64,000 bases of DNA, taken from 'Nostoc azollae' 0708. GTDB lineage: Bacteria; Cyanobacteriota; Cyanobacteriia; Cyanobacteriales; Nostocaceae. Location: the NCBI RefSeq assembly GCF_000196515.1, contig NC_014248.1:2093501-2157500 (forward strand). The letters are read 5' to 3'. Below the pieces are notes generated by a model. The model was given only the letters and a program-made list of their open reading frames with translations, was not told the origin of the DNA and did no database searches. Position 1 is the stretch's first letter, and each line of letters starts with the position of its first letter. Shown here one piece after another: positions 1-10,210 of this stretch. Made by a program: the position numbers and the translations under genes.

Positions 1-827
1 CTACCAGCACCTTTAATATTCAAACCACCGGAGTCAAAGGTTAAACCTTTACCAATAATGGCGAGTTTGCGCTTGGGTGTGGTAGCTGGTTTGTAAATCA
101 GGTGAATAAACTTAGGTGGTAAATCAGAAGCTTGGGCAACTCCTAAAAATGCACCCATGCCTAGTTTTTCACATTCTTCTTGTTCCAGAATTTCCAGATG
201 TAAACCGTGATCTTTAGCTATGGCTTTGGCAGTTTCTGCCATGGTAATGGGTGTAACAGCATTTGCTGGGGCTGCTACTAACTGCCTAGCCAAAATCACA
301 CCAGAAACAATTTGTTCTGCACGGGTAATAGCTGCTTCTTGTCCCCCTAACCCGAGTAAATCAATAGTTTCGATGGGGGGATTTTTATCTTCCGGTTCTG
401 ATTTGAAACGAATGTCTTGGTAAAGTGCCAGTTGTGTACCTTCTGCAATAGCTTGGCCTGTAGCTGCTTGGTCATTGTTCCAAACAGGTAAACTGATGGC
501 TAGAGTTTTGGTTTTTTGCTTTTTAGCAGTCCGCGCTACTGTAGCCGCAAGACAGCGTAAAGTTTCTAATTTCAGCGCGTCAGGTTTACCTAAACCAACT
601 AAAATTACCTTCCGCACTGGATGACCAGCACCTACCCGTGCAACTATAGTGCTATTAGCTTTACCTGTAAATTCTTCTTCAGCAATCAGTTCTTTTAACA
701 GGCCGCCCAAGTTATCATTTAAAATTGCCAAATCCCCTGTTAAGTCTACTGCGTCTTCAAATAAGCCAACTGCTAAAGTATCACCAGTCCAATCTAATAA
801 AGCTGTATTTGTAGGTTGAATCGTCAT
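1..827 (-). CDS. pepA: Leucyl aminopeptidase (M17), 3' end beyond window
   Basis: Reading leftwards from ATG at 827 gives an open frame of 275 codons that runs off the window edge. It begins [20 protein letters not shown]. The last visible residues, [17 protein letters not shown], match the start of the M17 metallopeptidase catalytic domain, where the Lys and Asp of GKG-TFDSGG bind the two metal ions in known family members. The visible part is the N-terminal domain plus the first catalytic motif; the NTDAEGRL motif would lie outside. The enzyme is cytosolic and removes N-terminal Leu and similar residues in peptide turnover. No frameshift is seen. The gene reads away from the decayed region to its right. 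Confidence 0.9.
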   Translation of the reverse strand, partial: MTIQPTNTALLDWTGDTLAVGLFEDAVDLTGDLAILNDNLGGLLKELIAEEEFTGKANSTIVARVGAGHPVRKVILVGLGKPDALKLETLRCLAATVARTAKKQKTKTLAISLPVWNNDQAATGQAIAEGTQLALYQDIRFKSEPEDKNPPIETIDLLGLGGQEAAITRAEQIVSGVILARQLVAAPANAVTPITMAETAKAIAKDHGLHLEILEQEECEKLGMGAFLGVAQASDLPPKFIHLIYKPATTPKRKLAIIGKGLTFDSGGLNIKGAG

Positions 828-1232
828 TTTTGTAATGTTCTGTAAACCTTCCTTACTTGTACCAGTATTGCTCAAAATCTTCGGGGTGTGGGGATTGTTG
901 ATTGAGGATAGGGGGAGATGAGGGAGATGAGAAGAATATTTATTGTTAAAAACTCTCTTGATGAAAATACAGCCATGAGAGAAATTGCTTACATCATGGA
1001 TTGACTAATTCCTGGATTGTATTTATAGCTACCAAAAATACATATTCGTATTGGTGGTGCTGTTCCTGATGATCAACCTTATATATATATCCAGGTAAAA
1101 TTCACTGTCACGCAGGAATAGCTTTAGTGTTACCGGGGTACAAGATGTTTACAAGCTATCAGGGTATTTATGACTGATACACATTCACATTCTTTGCGTT
1201 TTTGCGCGAAACCTTGCTCAAAATCATTCCCA
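828..1232. other. Intergenic stretch, no gene seen
   Basis: About 400 bp between the pepA start and the 3' end of the CHAT pseudogene. It contains a purine-rich run (GATGAGGGAGATGAG type, near 905-935), common between genes in this window, and otherwise AT-rich sequence without a convincing frame. The pepA promoter presumably lies in 830-950, but I cannot assign a box. Confidence 0.5.
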
Positions 1233-2083
1233 TCAAAGCCAACTACATACAAGAGTATAATAATACCAGTAAAAGGGATGATTATAGTTGACATTCTTAA
1301 GCAAAGCTAACTGTGTCAGACGTAGCGATTCGGCTCTGTTAATATTAGGTTGTCCTAAATGCTGATAAAATTCTTTATTGAACGTAACGCTGGCTTCGTT
1401 GTCTAGATCCCACAAACTTGCGAGCGCTCAAAATATTTGAATAAATAACTGCGACTGTTTTGTCTTCGGTACCAATTACTTTGTTTTTAGTATCAATTAG
1501 TTACTTCGTCTAATTATAATTTGCTATCTTCACAGGCTTGTTGTAAAAAGTTTTGCAATTTACTTGTAAAGCTTCGAAAACTTGACCAGCTTGTTTGAGA
1601 TTTCCCTTTGTGGCAGATGGAGATTGCAACAACAAATCTACCAAACGGCGATATAGAGGTTCAGCACTTTCACGGAAGGAAAACTGTACATCTGCATTGG
1701 TAGCAACCAAAATCACCCGGGTGATTAGTTGTGTATTAAAAGGTTCTATCTAAACAGTAATAGCACTGTTAAGGTTTGGCTTTTGCGAGCAACAAGTGTC
1801 ACCTTGACGGAAAATACGTCCCATTTGCCACTGCCAAAGATAGGCGATATCTTCTGCTTGAATAGACTGGGACAAGTTCAAGGCTTTATCAGTCAGATTT
1901 TGGGCAATAGACCATTGTTGAGTTAATTCATACAGGTGTGCTAAATTACCTAACACAAAAGATTGCGATCGCACATCTTGTAATTGTTCCCCTTACTGCC
2001 AAGATGATAAGGCATCTTCCGCCTTTCCCGGTGTCAATTGCAAACTACCTTTAACATCCCAAACTTGGGCCCAAACCATTAAG
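1233..2083 (-). pseudogene. CHAT/TPR protein, decayed C-terminal part
   Basis: Three minus-strand fragments line up as pieces of one protein. Around 2070-1750 reads KAEDALSSWQ, a stop, then RSQSFVLGNLAHLYELTQQW and QAEDIAYLWQWQMGRI, a TPR-like array. 1716-1510 reads VATNADVQFSFRESAEPLYR, the linker typical of cyanobacterial CHAT proteins. 1415-1233 reads AESLRLTQLALLKN followed by NHPFYWYYYTLVCSWL, the usual extreme C-terminus of a CHAT domain. Most of the CHAT domain is deleted between 1510 and 1415, and several frameshifts and stops are present. The N-terminal end stops where the 97-bp inverted repeat starts (2084). CHAT domains are caspase-like; this copy cannot make an active protein. Family assignment is from recalled similarity. 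Confidence 0.65.
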
Positions 2084-2180
2084 CTCAATTACTTTCTTAT
2101 AATAAGTTGCTCACGCTTTTTAAGTACTGCAAATACCACCCTTAATAATTTCCCCTTTTCCTTAACTTTTAACCAATATA
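2084..2180. repeat. 97-bp repeat, inverted partner at 8083-8181
   Basis: The sequence starting GCTCAATTACTT and containing TTGCTCACG, AATACCACCCTT and TTTCCCCTTTTCCTTAACTT is found again, reverse-complemented, at 8083-8181 with scattered differences. The two copies face each other across the insertion-sequence cluster. They may be ends of an older mobile unit or two copies of a dispersed repeat. Confidence 0.7.
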
Positions 2181-2382
2181 CTGTTGCACTATTTCCATAG
2201 GACTTACGCATTGACAAAGTAGCAAAATAGTGTGGTGGTAAAAAATTTCATCTACTTAGCAGGTATCGGAGAATTAGAGAAATAACCAAACCTTCTACAG
2301 TAGAATCCAATCTGGAACATTACACTCTGTTGTTGCTATCAGAACCAAAGGATGGGGGATGTTGTAGATTGGCAGAGATATT

Positions 2383-3542
2383 AGACTCGTCCACAAAAGA
2401 TAAAAAGCCTACTGTGAGAGCGTTACACGAACTCTAACTGGGATGAAATACCAGTTATGGCTGAAGGCAAAAATAAGGGTTTGGGGATGAAAATATCAAA
2501 ATTATTAAAAGTTTTGAGAAACAGAGCTTTCTAAAAAAGATAATCTAAAGGCTGATAATTCAAATATCATGACTTAGTATAAATGAGTAATCTAGATCTA
2601 ACCTAACTAACCCACATACTGCCATTATCACCAGATTATAACCATGTCCAGCTAAACGAAATCTATCACTGGCTACTCGAGAAATTTTGACTCTACATAT
2701 GAGATGTTTAGCACCAATTCTTATTGAAGATATTTTCTTATTTTCTTCCTTTTAAATCTCTGAAGGCTTCAGCTTTTTTGGGATTGTTACAAGGTAAGGT
2801 GTGGTAATAGATTCTTCTCCTATATAACCCTTGTCTCCCAAAAATCTTTATTTGTTATGTAGGTTATGGCGATCATTTATAAATAGTGTAATATCACTTA
2901 TACGACCTAATTGTCCAATATAAATATAAACTATATCTTCAACTCCTAGCAATGCTGTAAATTGATTTTTTAGAGTATGTATTTTATTCTTGCCTGAATA
3001 ATATTTCCTTGCGCTCTTGATAGTCACCTGGTCTTTCTATAGCTTGTTCTGCACTATCCATTATCAATTTATACTCAATCAGTCATTTCCATAATTCTTG
3101 ATACTTTCACTCATCTCTTTTTGCCTCTTCTATTTGGGAGACAGGTAAGATTTCCCTCAGGATCTATACCCAATAATTAAATGTGTTATTTGCTTTTGTC
3201 CTCCATATATCAAATAATAATCCTAGAATTTCAAATGTTGGCTTCTGTCTCAGGTCTACTAGGTATAGACATACTCCCTCCTTTGGGATAATTTCTGCTT
3301 TACGTCCTCCTCCAGACACTATTAACCTAATTTTTCTTTTTTCAATTTCTGCTTGTTTCTCTAGATGCGTTTTCTCTGCTAATACTACTCATGTGATAAA
3401 ATCTTCATACTTAATCCAAATTAATCTTTTTAATTCCTGGGAGGTATAATTCTATACTCTCTAAGAGACTTGTCATTATTGATATACACAGTTACATTTC
3501 TTCTGTTTATTCTCCCACAAGATTTCTTTTAAAGATAGGTCT
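2383..3542 (-). mobile_element. IS5/HARBI-type element inside the host IS, TSD ATT
   Basis: The element starts AGACTCGTCC at 2383 and ends AGATAGGTCT at 3542, flanked by ATT on both sides (2380-2382 and 3543-3545). Its decayed transposase is on the minus strand. From about 3450 leftwards it reads TSQELKRLIWIKYEDFIT, LEKQAEIEKRKIR, RQKPTFEILGLLFDIWRT and later FRLAGHGYNLV, with many stops and frameshifts. The N-terminal part matches the transposase fragments at 39535-40348 and 53259-54060. No product is possible. Confidence 0.75.
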
Positions 3543-4376
3543 ATTAGAAAATGTTTCATATGACAGTGTGAATAGATTATTACTCAGAGAGACATAGGAA
3601 CCGAAAGATTTATTCGATACAGTAAAGAAAATCATAAATATAGTAGGAGGGATTGCAAGTGTAGATGACACAGTAGTATGAAAATTGTATCGTGACCCAA
3701 AAAATGCAGAATTAATCAGTTGTTTTTGGTCTGGGAAATATCATAACAGCACCGAAGGAATAAATTTAATCACACTTTACTACAGTGATGTGTATGGAAA
3801 TTCAGTACGAATCAATTACAGAATATACGGCAAAAAGGAGGGAAAGATGAAGAGCGATTATTTTCAGGAAATGCTCAAGGAAGTGATTGACTGGGGTGTA
3901 AAACCAAGAATAGTTACAGGAGACAGTTGCTATTCAGGGGTAGAAAGCTGAAAATTCTTAAAAAACCAGAAATTAGGTTCTCTGTTTGGGATTTAGAAAA
4001 ATAGAACAGTATCAAATAAACTGAAAAAGTATTGTCTATTAAGGAGTTTAGAAATCCTCGATGAAGGTTTGATAACTCATTTGAGAGCATTTGGATTGAT
4101 CAAACTGTTTAGGCAAGACTTCAAAAAAGAAGACTCTAGAGACTATATAGTGTATCTACCAGATCAAGAAGCTCTCAATCAAATCACCAAAAGTGAATTT
4201 GTGACAATTGATGACACTCATTGGGGGATCGAAAGTTTTCATAGAGCCATCAAACAAGTATGTGGAATTTGTCGATTTATGGTTAGAGATAGCCAAGGAA
4301 TTGAAATACAGATATTTTGTTCACTTCAAGCATTTTTTCGTTTCAAAAAAATGCGCTCTGAAAACATAATCTCGAA

Positions 4377-6581
4377 CCCACATTCCTCACCCTAAAGTGC
4401 CACAGAGAGGAATTACGGAGAGAAAAAATCCAAGGGAGCATAAAAAGAAACATATGCAGTGAAAAAAGGCATTGGAGAAACAGTAAAGCACCAAAAATAC
4501 CATCAAAAGCTATTCTCAATAAGGAGCAATAAGAAAGAATACCGCCCAGAGGAGTCAACAGATAAATGAAGATATTCAAGAGATAAATCATGACTTAGAC
4601 CAATAGATTGAAGTACAAAAAGAAATTATGGACATAGTAAAATAGAGCTATAAATCAAAGATATTAGGTTATTTTATGATAGAAATTAAATTAATAGAGA
4701 GAAAAATTAGGTAGCCAATTGATAGTAGGGAAAACAATGCTCTGGTAAAAGATCCACAATGAAATCTCTCTCTTGAGTCTAGTGAGAGACGTGTTTTTCT
4801 TGGTTAAGTGTAACTAAATGAATAGACTGAAAGCATGGAAAAATCCAGCGTAAAGTGGGGTGGTCAGTTGGTTTACCCAATTGATTTTTTACTCTTGATT
4901 TAGACTCTCTCACAGCTGTTCTAATTTGTCGTTTCCCTAAAGTATAAACAAGCAGATATAAACCCATAATCATTCCCAGGGAATCTATTCTCTCTGAACT
5001 TTTTAGGAAAATACTGTCTGCAAAAATAATGGGTCTTTGAGAAAAGCAAACCCTCTCTCGCAAGACTGTTGAGCTTTATATTCACTCAAGATGGAGTCAT
5101 AGGTAAGTTCATTGGAATCCAAAAGGTTTGTAGCAAAAATAAAAGGCCCTACCCTCAGAAATTTTGTATTAATTTTACTTTCATTCTGGGAGACTATAGC
5201 TGATATTTCAGAGGATATCTTTCCTGAACTATCTTTTTTCTTAGATTTTATCTGAGTAACTTTACTCTGGTTAATTTGGTGATATTTGAATTGTTTGAAT
5301 AGTTTAGATAACCCCTTGATAGCATCACCTTCACAAGCAAATTTTTCTGCTGATAACTTTTTCGAATCTTGCACAGCTTTTGATTGTGCCTTGGTAATTT
5401 TTTGTGAGAGTTTACCCAGGTCTGATTCTCTTCTTTCTTGACTTTGCACTACTAACCATCTTTGTCCTATTCCTGCATAATTTACTGTTCTTGACACTAG
5501 TTTATATCCGGGTAAGTTACTATCAACAAATTCTGGTTCTGCTAATGTTGATATTAATGATTGTGCTGATTCTACGCTTAATGGCACTGGATATAACCAG
5601 CTTAAATCTGACATCATTTTTAGATTTTATTCTGTATATAAGGCCCAGTCTGCTACTATGAGACTATTAACTTTTAATTGTTGTTGGTACTCTACTGGTA
5701 TTTTACCAAAGCATGATGAATCTGCTTGGTGTCCCGATGCTAGTTTTAAAAATATATATTGGTATGTCTCCATCTCCTGAATATATCATTTCTATTATGA
5801 TGAACTGTTTTAACTCCGGTCTATGGTCACCAGAATAACCGTAGGTGATAGTTATTTGTTTTGGTGATTTTACTGGTAATTCTTCTATTTCTTGATTATT
5901 TCCTACTTTTTGATTCTCAAATATTACTTCTGGTAAGCTGGTATTATATTGCCCATGTATCTGCATTTATGATGAGTCTAGATGCCCTGCTCATAGGGAT
6001 ACTCCAAATTTTTGGGCTGCTTTTAAGGCGACAATAAAAAATATCCTATCCAATCCTTTTATAAATAGTTTATCCATGACTCTCCCCAGTTTATCGTCCT
6101 TGAGATATTCTGGTGTTACTCCTGCTCCTATTAGATGGTCACAGGGGATTTTTTAAAAATACTGGGGAAACATATATAACGGTTTCTATACAAATCCTAA
6201 CCCGTTGATTATCATGGGTTTTACTACATGACCTAGACTTAGTTTCTCTCCAATTTCAAGGATTATTTCTACTACTCCTATGGCGTCTATTATTTCTGCT
6301 ACTATGCCTAAATTGTCTAGGTTTTGAATTTCCATTTTTTGAAGCTTTGATTTCACAACAGAATTATCCACAACTCCTGTTGTGATTCAATCATTTCTTC
6401 TTCTGTTCTAATTTAATTTTTAAATTATTAGATTTTCTTTTCTTTTATCTTCTTTACAAAACTTTATTCTCTCACTCTATTCCCATTTTAATGATACTGT
6501 TCTCATTAAGCCTTTTCTTCCTTGCAGTAGCTCTAGTTCTGGTGTACTACTACCTGTGACAGTTAGGGTGCGGAAGGTGGG
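4377..6581 (-). mobile_element. IS1634-type element inside the host IS, 6-bp TSD
   Basis: Left end CCCACATTCCTCACCCT (4377-4393) and right end AGGGTGCGGAAGGTGGG (6565-6581) are inverted repeats. They are flanked by CTCGAA (4371-4376) and CTCTAA (6582-6587), a 6-bp target duplication with one later change. Excising the element restores the host transposase frame exactly. The length is 2205 bp. A decayed DUF4277-containing transposase fills the interior. Confidence 0.82.
4779..6371 (-). pseudogene. IS1634-family transposase (DUF4277), broken
   Basis: Minus-strand fragments in order: 6371-6186, N-terminal DUF4277 region (IQNLDNLGIVAEIIDAIG, VVKPMIINGLGFV); 5966-5703, catalytic start (HGQYNTSLPEVIF, KQITITYGYSGDHRPELKQF); 5617-5003, central part (ESAQSLISTLAEPEFVDSNL, SRTVNYAGIGQRWLVVQSQE, ILSEYKAQQSCERGFAFLKD); and 5063-4779, C-terminus (LGMIMGLYLLVYTLGKRQIR, LRWIFPCFQSIHLVTLNQEK). 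Together they cover nearly the whole family length, but at least three frame breaks separate them and part of the middle is lost between 5703 and 5617. It cannot encode a working transposase. A related + strand remnant lies at 8430-8797. Confidence 0.8.
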
Positions 6582-6794
6582 CTCTAATTGGTATGAATTG
6601 CAAAGGAACTTATTTACTTTAGTTGTGCGTGACTACATTGTGGAAAATCTTGCGAATGCTGGTGCTGCTTAATACTCATGGGTGGGTTTTTTGTCAATGC
6701 GTAACTCCTAGACCATATTCTGCCCCGTCTGTTACCCTGGGAAAAGTAAAAATCATACAGGCATAATTCTATATCTATAGGACTAGTATTTTAT

Positions 6795-7752
6795 TCATGA
6801 AAATGCTCCGTACATCTGGAGAGATGGAAAATCAAAGGTAGTGTTTTTAATGAACCACTCAAACATCCACTTAAGATGAGAAAATGTTGGGATTAAAGCA
6901 CAAAAACGTCGCAGCCAAGTTTTCCCTTGCAACCAAACATCTTCTATGGGGTTTTGAGGGGACAGTTAGGAGCAAAGCGAACGCAATAAATTTTCCATTG
7001 CTCTAAAGGTAAACCTTGGTTAATAGATGCTAAAAAATTTTGAATTTCTTTTGAACGATGATAACTAGCTCCATCCCAGAAAATAAGTAATTGTTGGTTA
7101 GGTGACTCTTCTAGTAAATAGCTGAGATAATCAATAGTATTTTTTGAGTTAGCTGTATCATAGGTTTTCAACAATAAATTTTTACCTAAATAGTCAACTG
7201 CTCCATAATAAGTTTGTTTATCTCGTTCCTTACTAATTGGAATGCTTATTTCTTGGTCAGTTCTACCCCAAACATATCCAATGCTATCTCCCCAAAGTAA
7301 ATGACACTCATCTAATAGCAAAACTCTCAATGGCCCAGCTTCTATATCTTCTCGGCAGCTCGCCAACAATGATGACATCTCTTTTTTTTTGCGGCAACTG
7401 CTTCTTCATTAGCTTTTGGATTTCCTGAAGATGTTTTCTTCCAACTAATTCCTGCCGCATCAAACAAGTCGTAATAACTACCTTTTAATTCATAAAGTAC
7501 ATCATATTCAAAAGCCAATTTATACTCAAGTTCGCCAAGCTCCCAACATTCCTTCGTTTGTAACCAAGCCAGTACTTCTTCTCTTTGTTGAGTATTCAAG
7601 TGGCTTTTCCTCCCTTTGTTTTTCAGGCGCAGTCCTAGAATTCCATCTTTCTCATAGGCTTGTTTCCATGTTGTTATTGAACCAACTGAAATATCTAAAA
7701 TTGTTTGAATTTCCTCATACTTGTAGCTTTGATAAACCAGCTTCACTGCCAA
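6795..7752 (-). pseudogene. IS630-family transposase, two-frame arrangement plus later frameshift
   Basis: The upstream frame (7752-7342, TTG start) is a helix-turn-helix region: VYQSYKYEEIQTILDISVGS then ITTWKQAYEKDGILGLRLKN. The downstream frame (7378-6944) is the DDE domain: LRVLLLDECHLLWGD and LLIFWDGASYHRSKEIQNFL. The two overlap at nine consecutive A residues (minus strand, 7390-7382), the kind of slippery run IS630 elements use for programmed frameshifting. Near 6960 the frame is lost before the expected NPIEDVW motif, which reappears in another frame and runs to a stop at 6795 (CALIPTFSHLKWMFEW). That late shift, plus an in-frame TAG upstream near the expected true N-terminus, makes it a pseudogene. 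Element ends were not resolved. Confidence 0.78.
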
Positions 7753-7995
7753 TGCTTTTCTTACTTCCCTTGCATCTGGACGCTCATCTATAAATCCTTG
7801 TAGTTCTGCAATTTTAGATTGTAGCTCCTGGTTGCTGATTGTTAGCTATTAGATAAGACAGTTTCTCAGTATTATCTCTTGGTCTTCTTCAAAAATTAAA
7901 TATGATTTCTATATATACCTAAGTACATGCCAAAGAATTAATTTAGTCTATTATATAATTTGTCTAGCTAGCCGCGCCGCAATGTCATAAAAAAT

Positions 7996-8020
7996 CCCTG
8001 GTTTTGATCAAAAGCCAGGG
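7996..8020. terminator. Hairpin, possible terminator
   Basis: CCCTGGTTTTGATCAAAAGC followed by CAGGG folds into a near-perfect stem (CCCTGG-TTTTGATCAAAA-CCAGGG). No T-run follows on either strand and no intact gene ends nearby, so it may belong to a lost gene. Confidence 0.4.
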
Positions 8021-8082
8021 TGAAGAAACAAATAAATTCAGTCTTAATTATAAGTGATACAAAACACAGTCCATATACCTCC

Positions 8083-8181
8083 ACCCTATTGGTGACAAGT
8101 TAAGGAAAAGGGGAAATTGTCAAGGGTGGTATTTACAGTGGTTAAAAATCGTGAGCAACTCATTATAGGTAAGTAATTGAG
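8083..8181. repeat. Inverted partner of the 2084-2180 repeat
   Basis: The reverse complement reads GCTCAATTACTTACC, TTGCTCACG, AATACCACCCTT and CCCCTTTTCCTTAACTTG, matching 2084-2180 with scattered mismatches. It lies immediately to the left of IS1634-like debris. No other copy was seen in the window. Confidence 0.7.
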
Positions 8182-8266
8182 CGATTGTTACCAGTCACGA
8201 CACAGTCCCCAAAAACCAATCGAGACCACGCAAAAAAGAAACACAGACCACTGGTAGAAGATGAGG

Positions 8267-8303
8267 TAATGGCTGGTCTCAGTAATACTGAAACCAGCCA
8301 TTA
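8267..8303. repeat. Near-perfect 37-nt palindrome
   Basis: Arms of 18 nt (8267-8284 and 8286-8303) are complementary at 17 of 18 positions around one central base. They start TAATGGCTGGTCTCAGTA. The site lies in the middle of a non-genic stretch within transposon debris. No T-tract follows, so it is not an obvious terminator. Confidence 0.75.
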
Positions 8304-8429
8304 CAAATCAAGAAAACTACTACCGAAAATTAGGACTCAGAGAACGGATACTGAACTTACCGTTGATCATGACTGCGTTGTAGTCAGAGGTGAATTGATA
8401 GAAAATCACGAGTTAATTACAAAACAATA

Positions 8430-8797
8430 AAACTCTTCTGGGAGATTTATTTTAGCAACTAATATTTTAGATATGACAGAGTTAGAATCCTGAGAACTAT
8501 TTAAAATCTATAAACAGCAGCAATCCTCTTTCTGAGGATTTAGATTTATCAAAGACCCTTTATTTTCTGCAGATAGTCTTCTTGTGAAAAATCCCGAAGG
8601 AGTAGACACAATTATGATTTTATCGGCATTGTGTCTTTTAGTTTATTATCTAGGATAAAGACAACTAATAAGCTCTTGAAAAACTGAAAAATCCACAGTT
8701 AAAAATCAACTGAATAAACATTTAGATTTTGTTGCATACTTATGTTTATTTGTCTATACCTACTTACTACTAATTGAAGTGCGGAATCTGGGATTCA
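8430..8797 (+). pseudogene. IS1634-like transposase, C-terminal remnant
   Basis: Plus-strand fragments read GRFILATNILDMTELES, stop, ELFKIYKQQQSSF, stop, GFRFIKDPLFSADSLLVKNP and LSALCLLVYYLG, the C-terminal third of the same transposase family as 4779-6371 but a different branch. The frame ends in LLIEVRNLGF, whose DNA (GAAGTGCGGAATCTGGGATT, near 8777) resembles the terminal inverted repeat of the 4377-6581 element, so this is probably the right end of an IS whose left part is gone. 8182-8430 to its left has an 81-codon frame that I do not recognise. Confidence 0.6.
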
Positions 8798-8995
8798 AAG
8801 ACGATTAATAGCTGTATATATGAATAGGATACCAATAGAATTTATTACATCTCGGTTCAGATATGCCACTTCTTTAAAAAGTTGGGTATTTTTGTGTTCA
8901 TAGCTCATTTACTATAAGATCTGTATTAACAACAAAAAACTGAAATTTTTCACTAGTTAAAGATTATCCACTTATTAGCTGAGGAGTAAAAAATC

Positions 8996-9265
8996 ATGCC
9001 AAAATATGTAATGTGGGGAACTTACTGCGAAGACGTTTTAACCAAACGAGAACCCTATCGTCAAGCTCATTTAGAAGGATTAGCAAAACAAAAACAATCA
9101 GGAGTATTAATTACCCTTGGTCCTACCAAAGATGTCACAAAGGTTTTTGGTATTTATGAAGCCGATGATGAGGCTACTGTCCATCAATTAGTTGAAGCTG
9201 ATCCCTATTGGCAAAATGGCATCTGGACAGAATGTACTGTTAAAGAGTGGATTGAAGCCTTTTAA
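8996..9265 (+). CDS. YciI-family small protein
   Basis: An 89-residue protein starting MPKYVMWGTYCEDVLTKREP, with the conserved pattern REPYRQAHLEGLAKQK and VHQLVEADPYWQNGIWTECT of YCII-related (dimeric alpha-beta, ferredoxin-like) proteins. Full length for the family. The start is supported by a GAGGAG ribosome-binding site 8-13 nt upstream. Cellular role is not established for most of the family; some members act on small reactive molecules. It stands alone, 200 bp after transposon debris, and ends in a strong hairpin shared with the convergent gene at 9320. Confidence 0.82.
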   Translation: MPKYVMWGTYCEDVLTKREPYRQAHLEGLAKQKQSGVLITLGPTKDVTKVFGIYEADDEATVHQLVEADPYWQNGIWTECTVKEWIEAF

Positions 9266-9268
9266 TTA

Positions 9269-9320
9269 ATTAGTAATTCATAATTAATTACTAATTCGTA
9301 ATTAATTATGAATTACTAAT
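9269..9320. terminator. Bidirectional hairpin between convergent genes
   Basis: A perfect 22-bp stem (9269-9290 with 9299-9320, starting ATTAGTAATTCATAATTAAT) and an 8-nt loop. It starts 4 nt after the stop of the YciI gene; its right arm touches the stop of the minus-strand gene. The A/T-only stem provides U-rich tails in both directions, so it probably serves as terminator for both genes. Confidence 0.7.
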
Positions 9321-9514
9321 TATCCTTTCAGCGCCCTTCTAAAATTGCGGCGATAGGACGGATTAGCAATAAACAATGCTGGCCATAATAAAGTAAAACC
9401 GATACGATTAGGAAGGGTTTGTGTAAAATGAGTTTTATCAAACCCACTCCAAAACTTCCAAGCACCAACTACATAAGCCACTATCAAACCAATAATAATT
9501 AATTTCACTGCCAT
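9320..9514 (-). CDS. Small single-span membrane protein, unknown function
   Basis: A 64-residue protein MAVKLIIIGLIVAYVVGAWK, then FWSGFDKTHFTQTLPNRIGF and TLLWPALFIANPSYRRNFRR. The N-terminal 18 residues form a clear hydrophobic span, a second weaker one lies around residues 38-52, and the tail is basic. AAGGGAG sits 4-10 nt before the ATG, a good ribosome-binding site. I do not recognise a named family; similar short proteins occur in other cyanobacteria as far as I recall. Codon use and start signal support a real gene. Confidence 0.7.
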   Translation of the reverse strand: MAVKLIIIGLIVAYVVGAWKFWSGFDKTHFTQTLPNRIGFTLLWPALFIANPSYRRNFRRALKG

Positions 9515-9600
9515 TAACTCCCTTAATAACTTCAGAGAATTTTAGTTAAAAACTACCACACATTAGAAAAATTGTATCCCCAAAATACAGAAATTACAGC

Positions 9601-9667
<67 letters not shown>

Positions 9668-10210
9668 ATAAAACTCTCTTGCTGTCTAGGTTTCAATTTA
9701 GATTCTGTAGGTCATTGATCTGGAATCTGCTGTATACATTAAACTATCAGATTCCAGGGTTAGAGTCACCTAATTCTAGTTTAAATTAGTATTACAGATG
9801 TTACATTTCTTAGGAATACTCCTGATTTAAGAAAAATCTGGAAGGAACCTCAATTTATACCCAGTATTCCGCACTTCAGTAGTTACAAGTCAGGGAAAGT
9901 CTACTTTTTGCTGATTATGTGGTGTTAATAATACTCGGTTAACAATGTGGAAGTTGTCAGTTGAGTTGGGGAATGGTTGTTTATTGTCCTTTCCCTTTTC
10001 CCGCTTTCCGACAGAATCCGAACAGTATTGGGTGTGGTGATGAAGCTTGAAAAATTCATTCTTTCTGGAGATCTTTCTTGTGCAAGTTTCTCAAAGATCA
10101 AAATCCATAGGAGACTAAGAGTAAGCCACAAAATAAATGATCCTGTCTTCTCATGCTGAGTGTAGCGTTCGCGAAGCGTGGCATAAGCCATAGCGAAGAG
10201 AAACATCTCG

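Larger units (their letters stand above)
2228..6672 (+). pseudogene. DDE transposase of the host IS, split into three parts
   Basis: The first part (to 2382) reads LEHYTLLLLSEPKDGGCCRL then AEI. The second (3546-4376) continues LENVSYDSVNRLLLRE and SVDDTVV, then FWSGKYHN, NLITLYYSDVYGN, RIVTGDS, FVTIDDTHWGIESFHRA and MRSENIIS. The third (6588-6672) finishes NWYELQRNLFTLVVRDYIVE to a stop. Joining across one copy of each target duplication restores AEILENV and ENIISNWYE in frame, so both insertions hit a then-colinear gene. Extra in-frame stops (for example RET-stop-EPKDLF and VV-stop-KLYRD) show later decay. VDDTV, TGDS and the late Glu (WGIESFHRA) are the probable DDE residues. It belongs to the IS4/IS701-like DDE group; exact family uncertain. 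Confidence 0.8.
2198..6710. mobile_element. Host insertion sequence carrying two nested insertions
   Basis: The ends are inverted repeats: TAGGACTTACGCATTGAC at 2198 and, reverse-complemented, TAGGAGTTACGCATTGAC ending at 6710 (one mismatch over 21 bp). Removing the two inner elements (2383-3542 with its ATT duplication; 4377-6581 with its 6-bp duplication) leaves about 1.14 kb, a normal size for a one-gene IS. No clear target duplication flanks the outer element. The same terminal sequence recurs on a short element at 28094-28178. Confidence 0.8.

Noticed and set aside
2198-8800. A defence or other accessory island hidden among the insertion sequences
   Set aside because: All recognisable coding fragments here are transposase pieces; the rest has no consistent frame.
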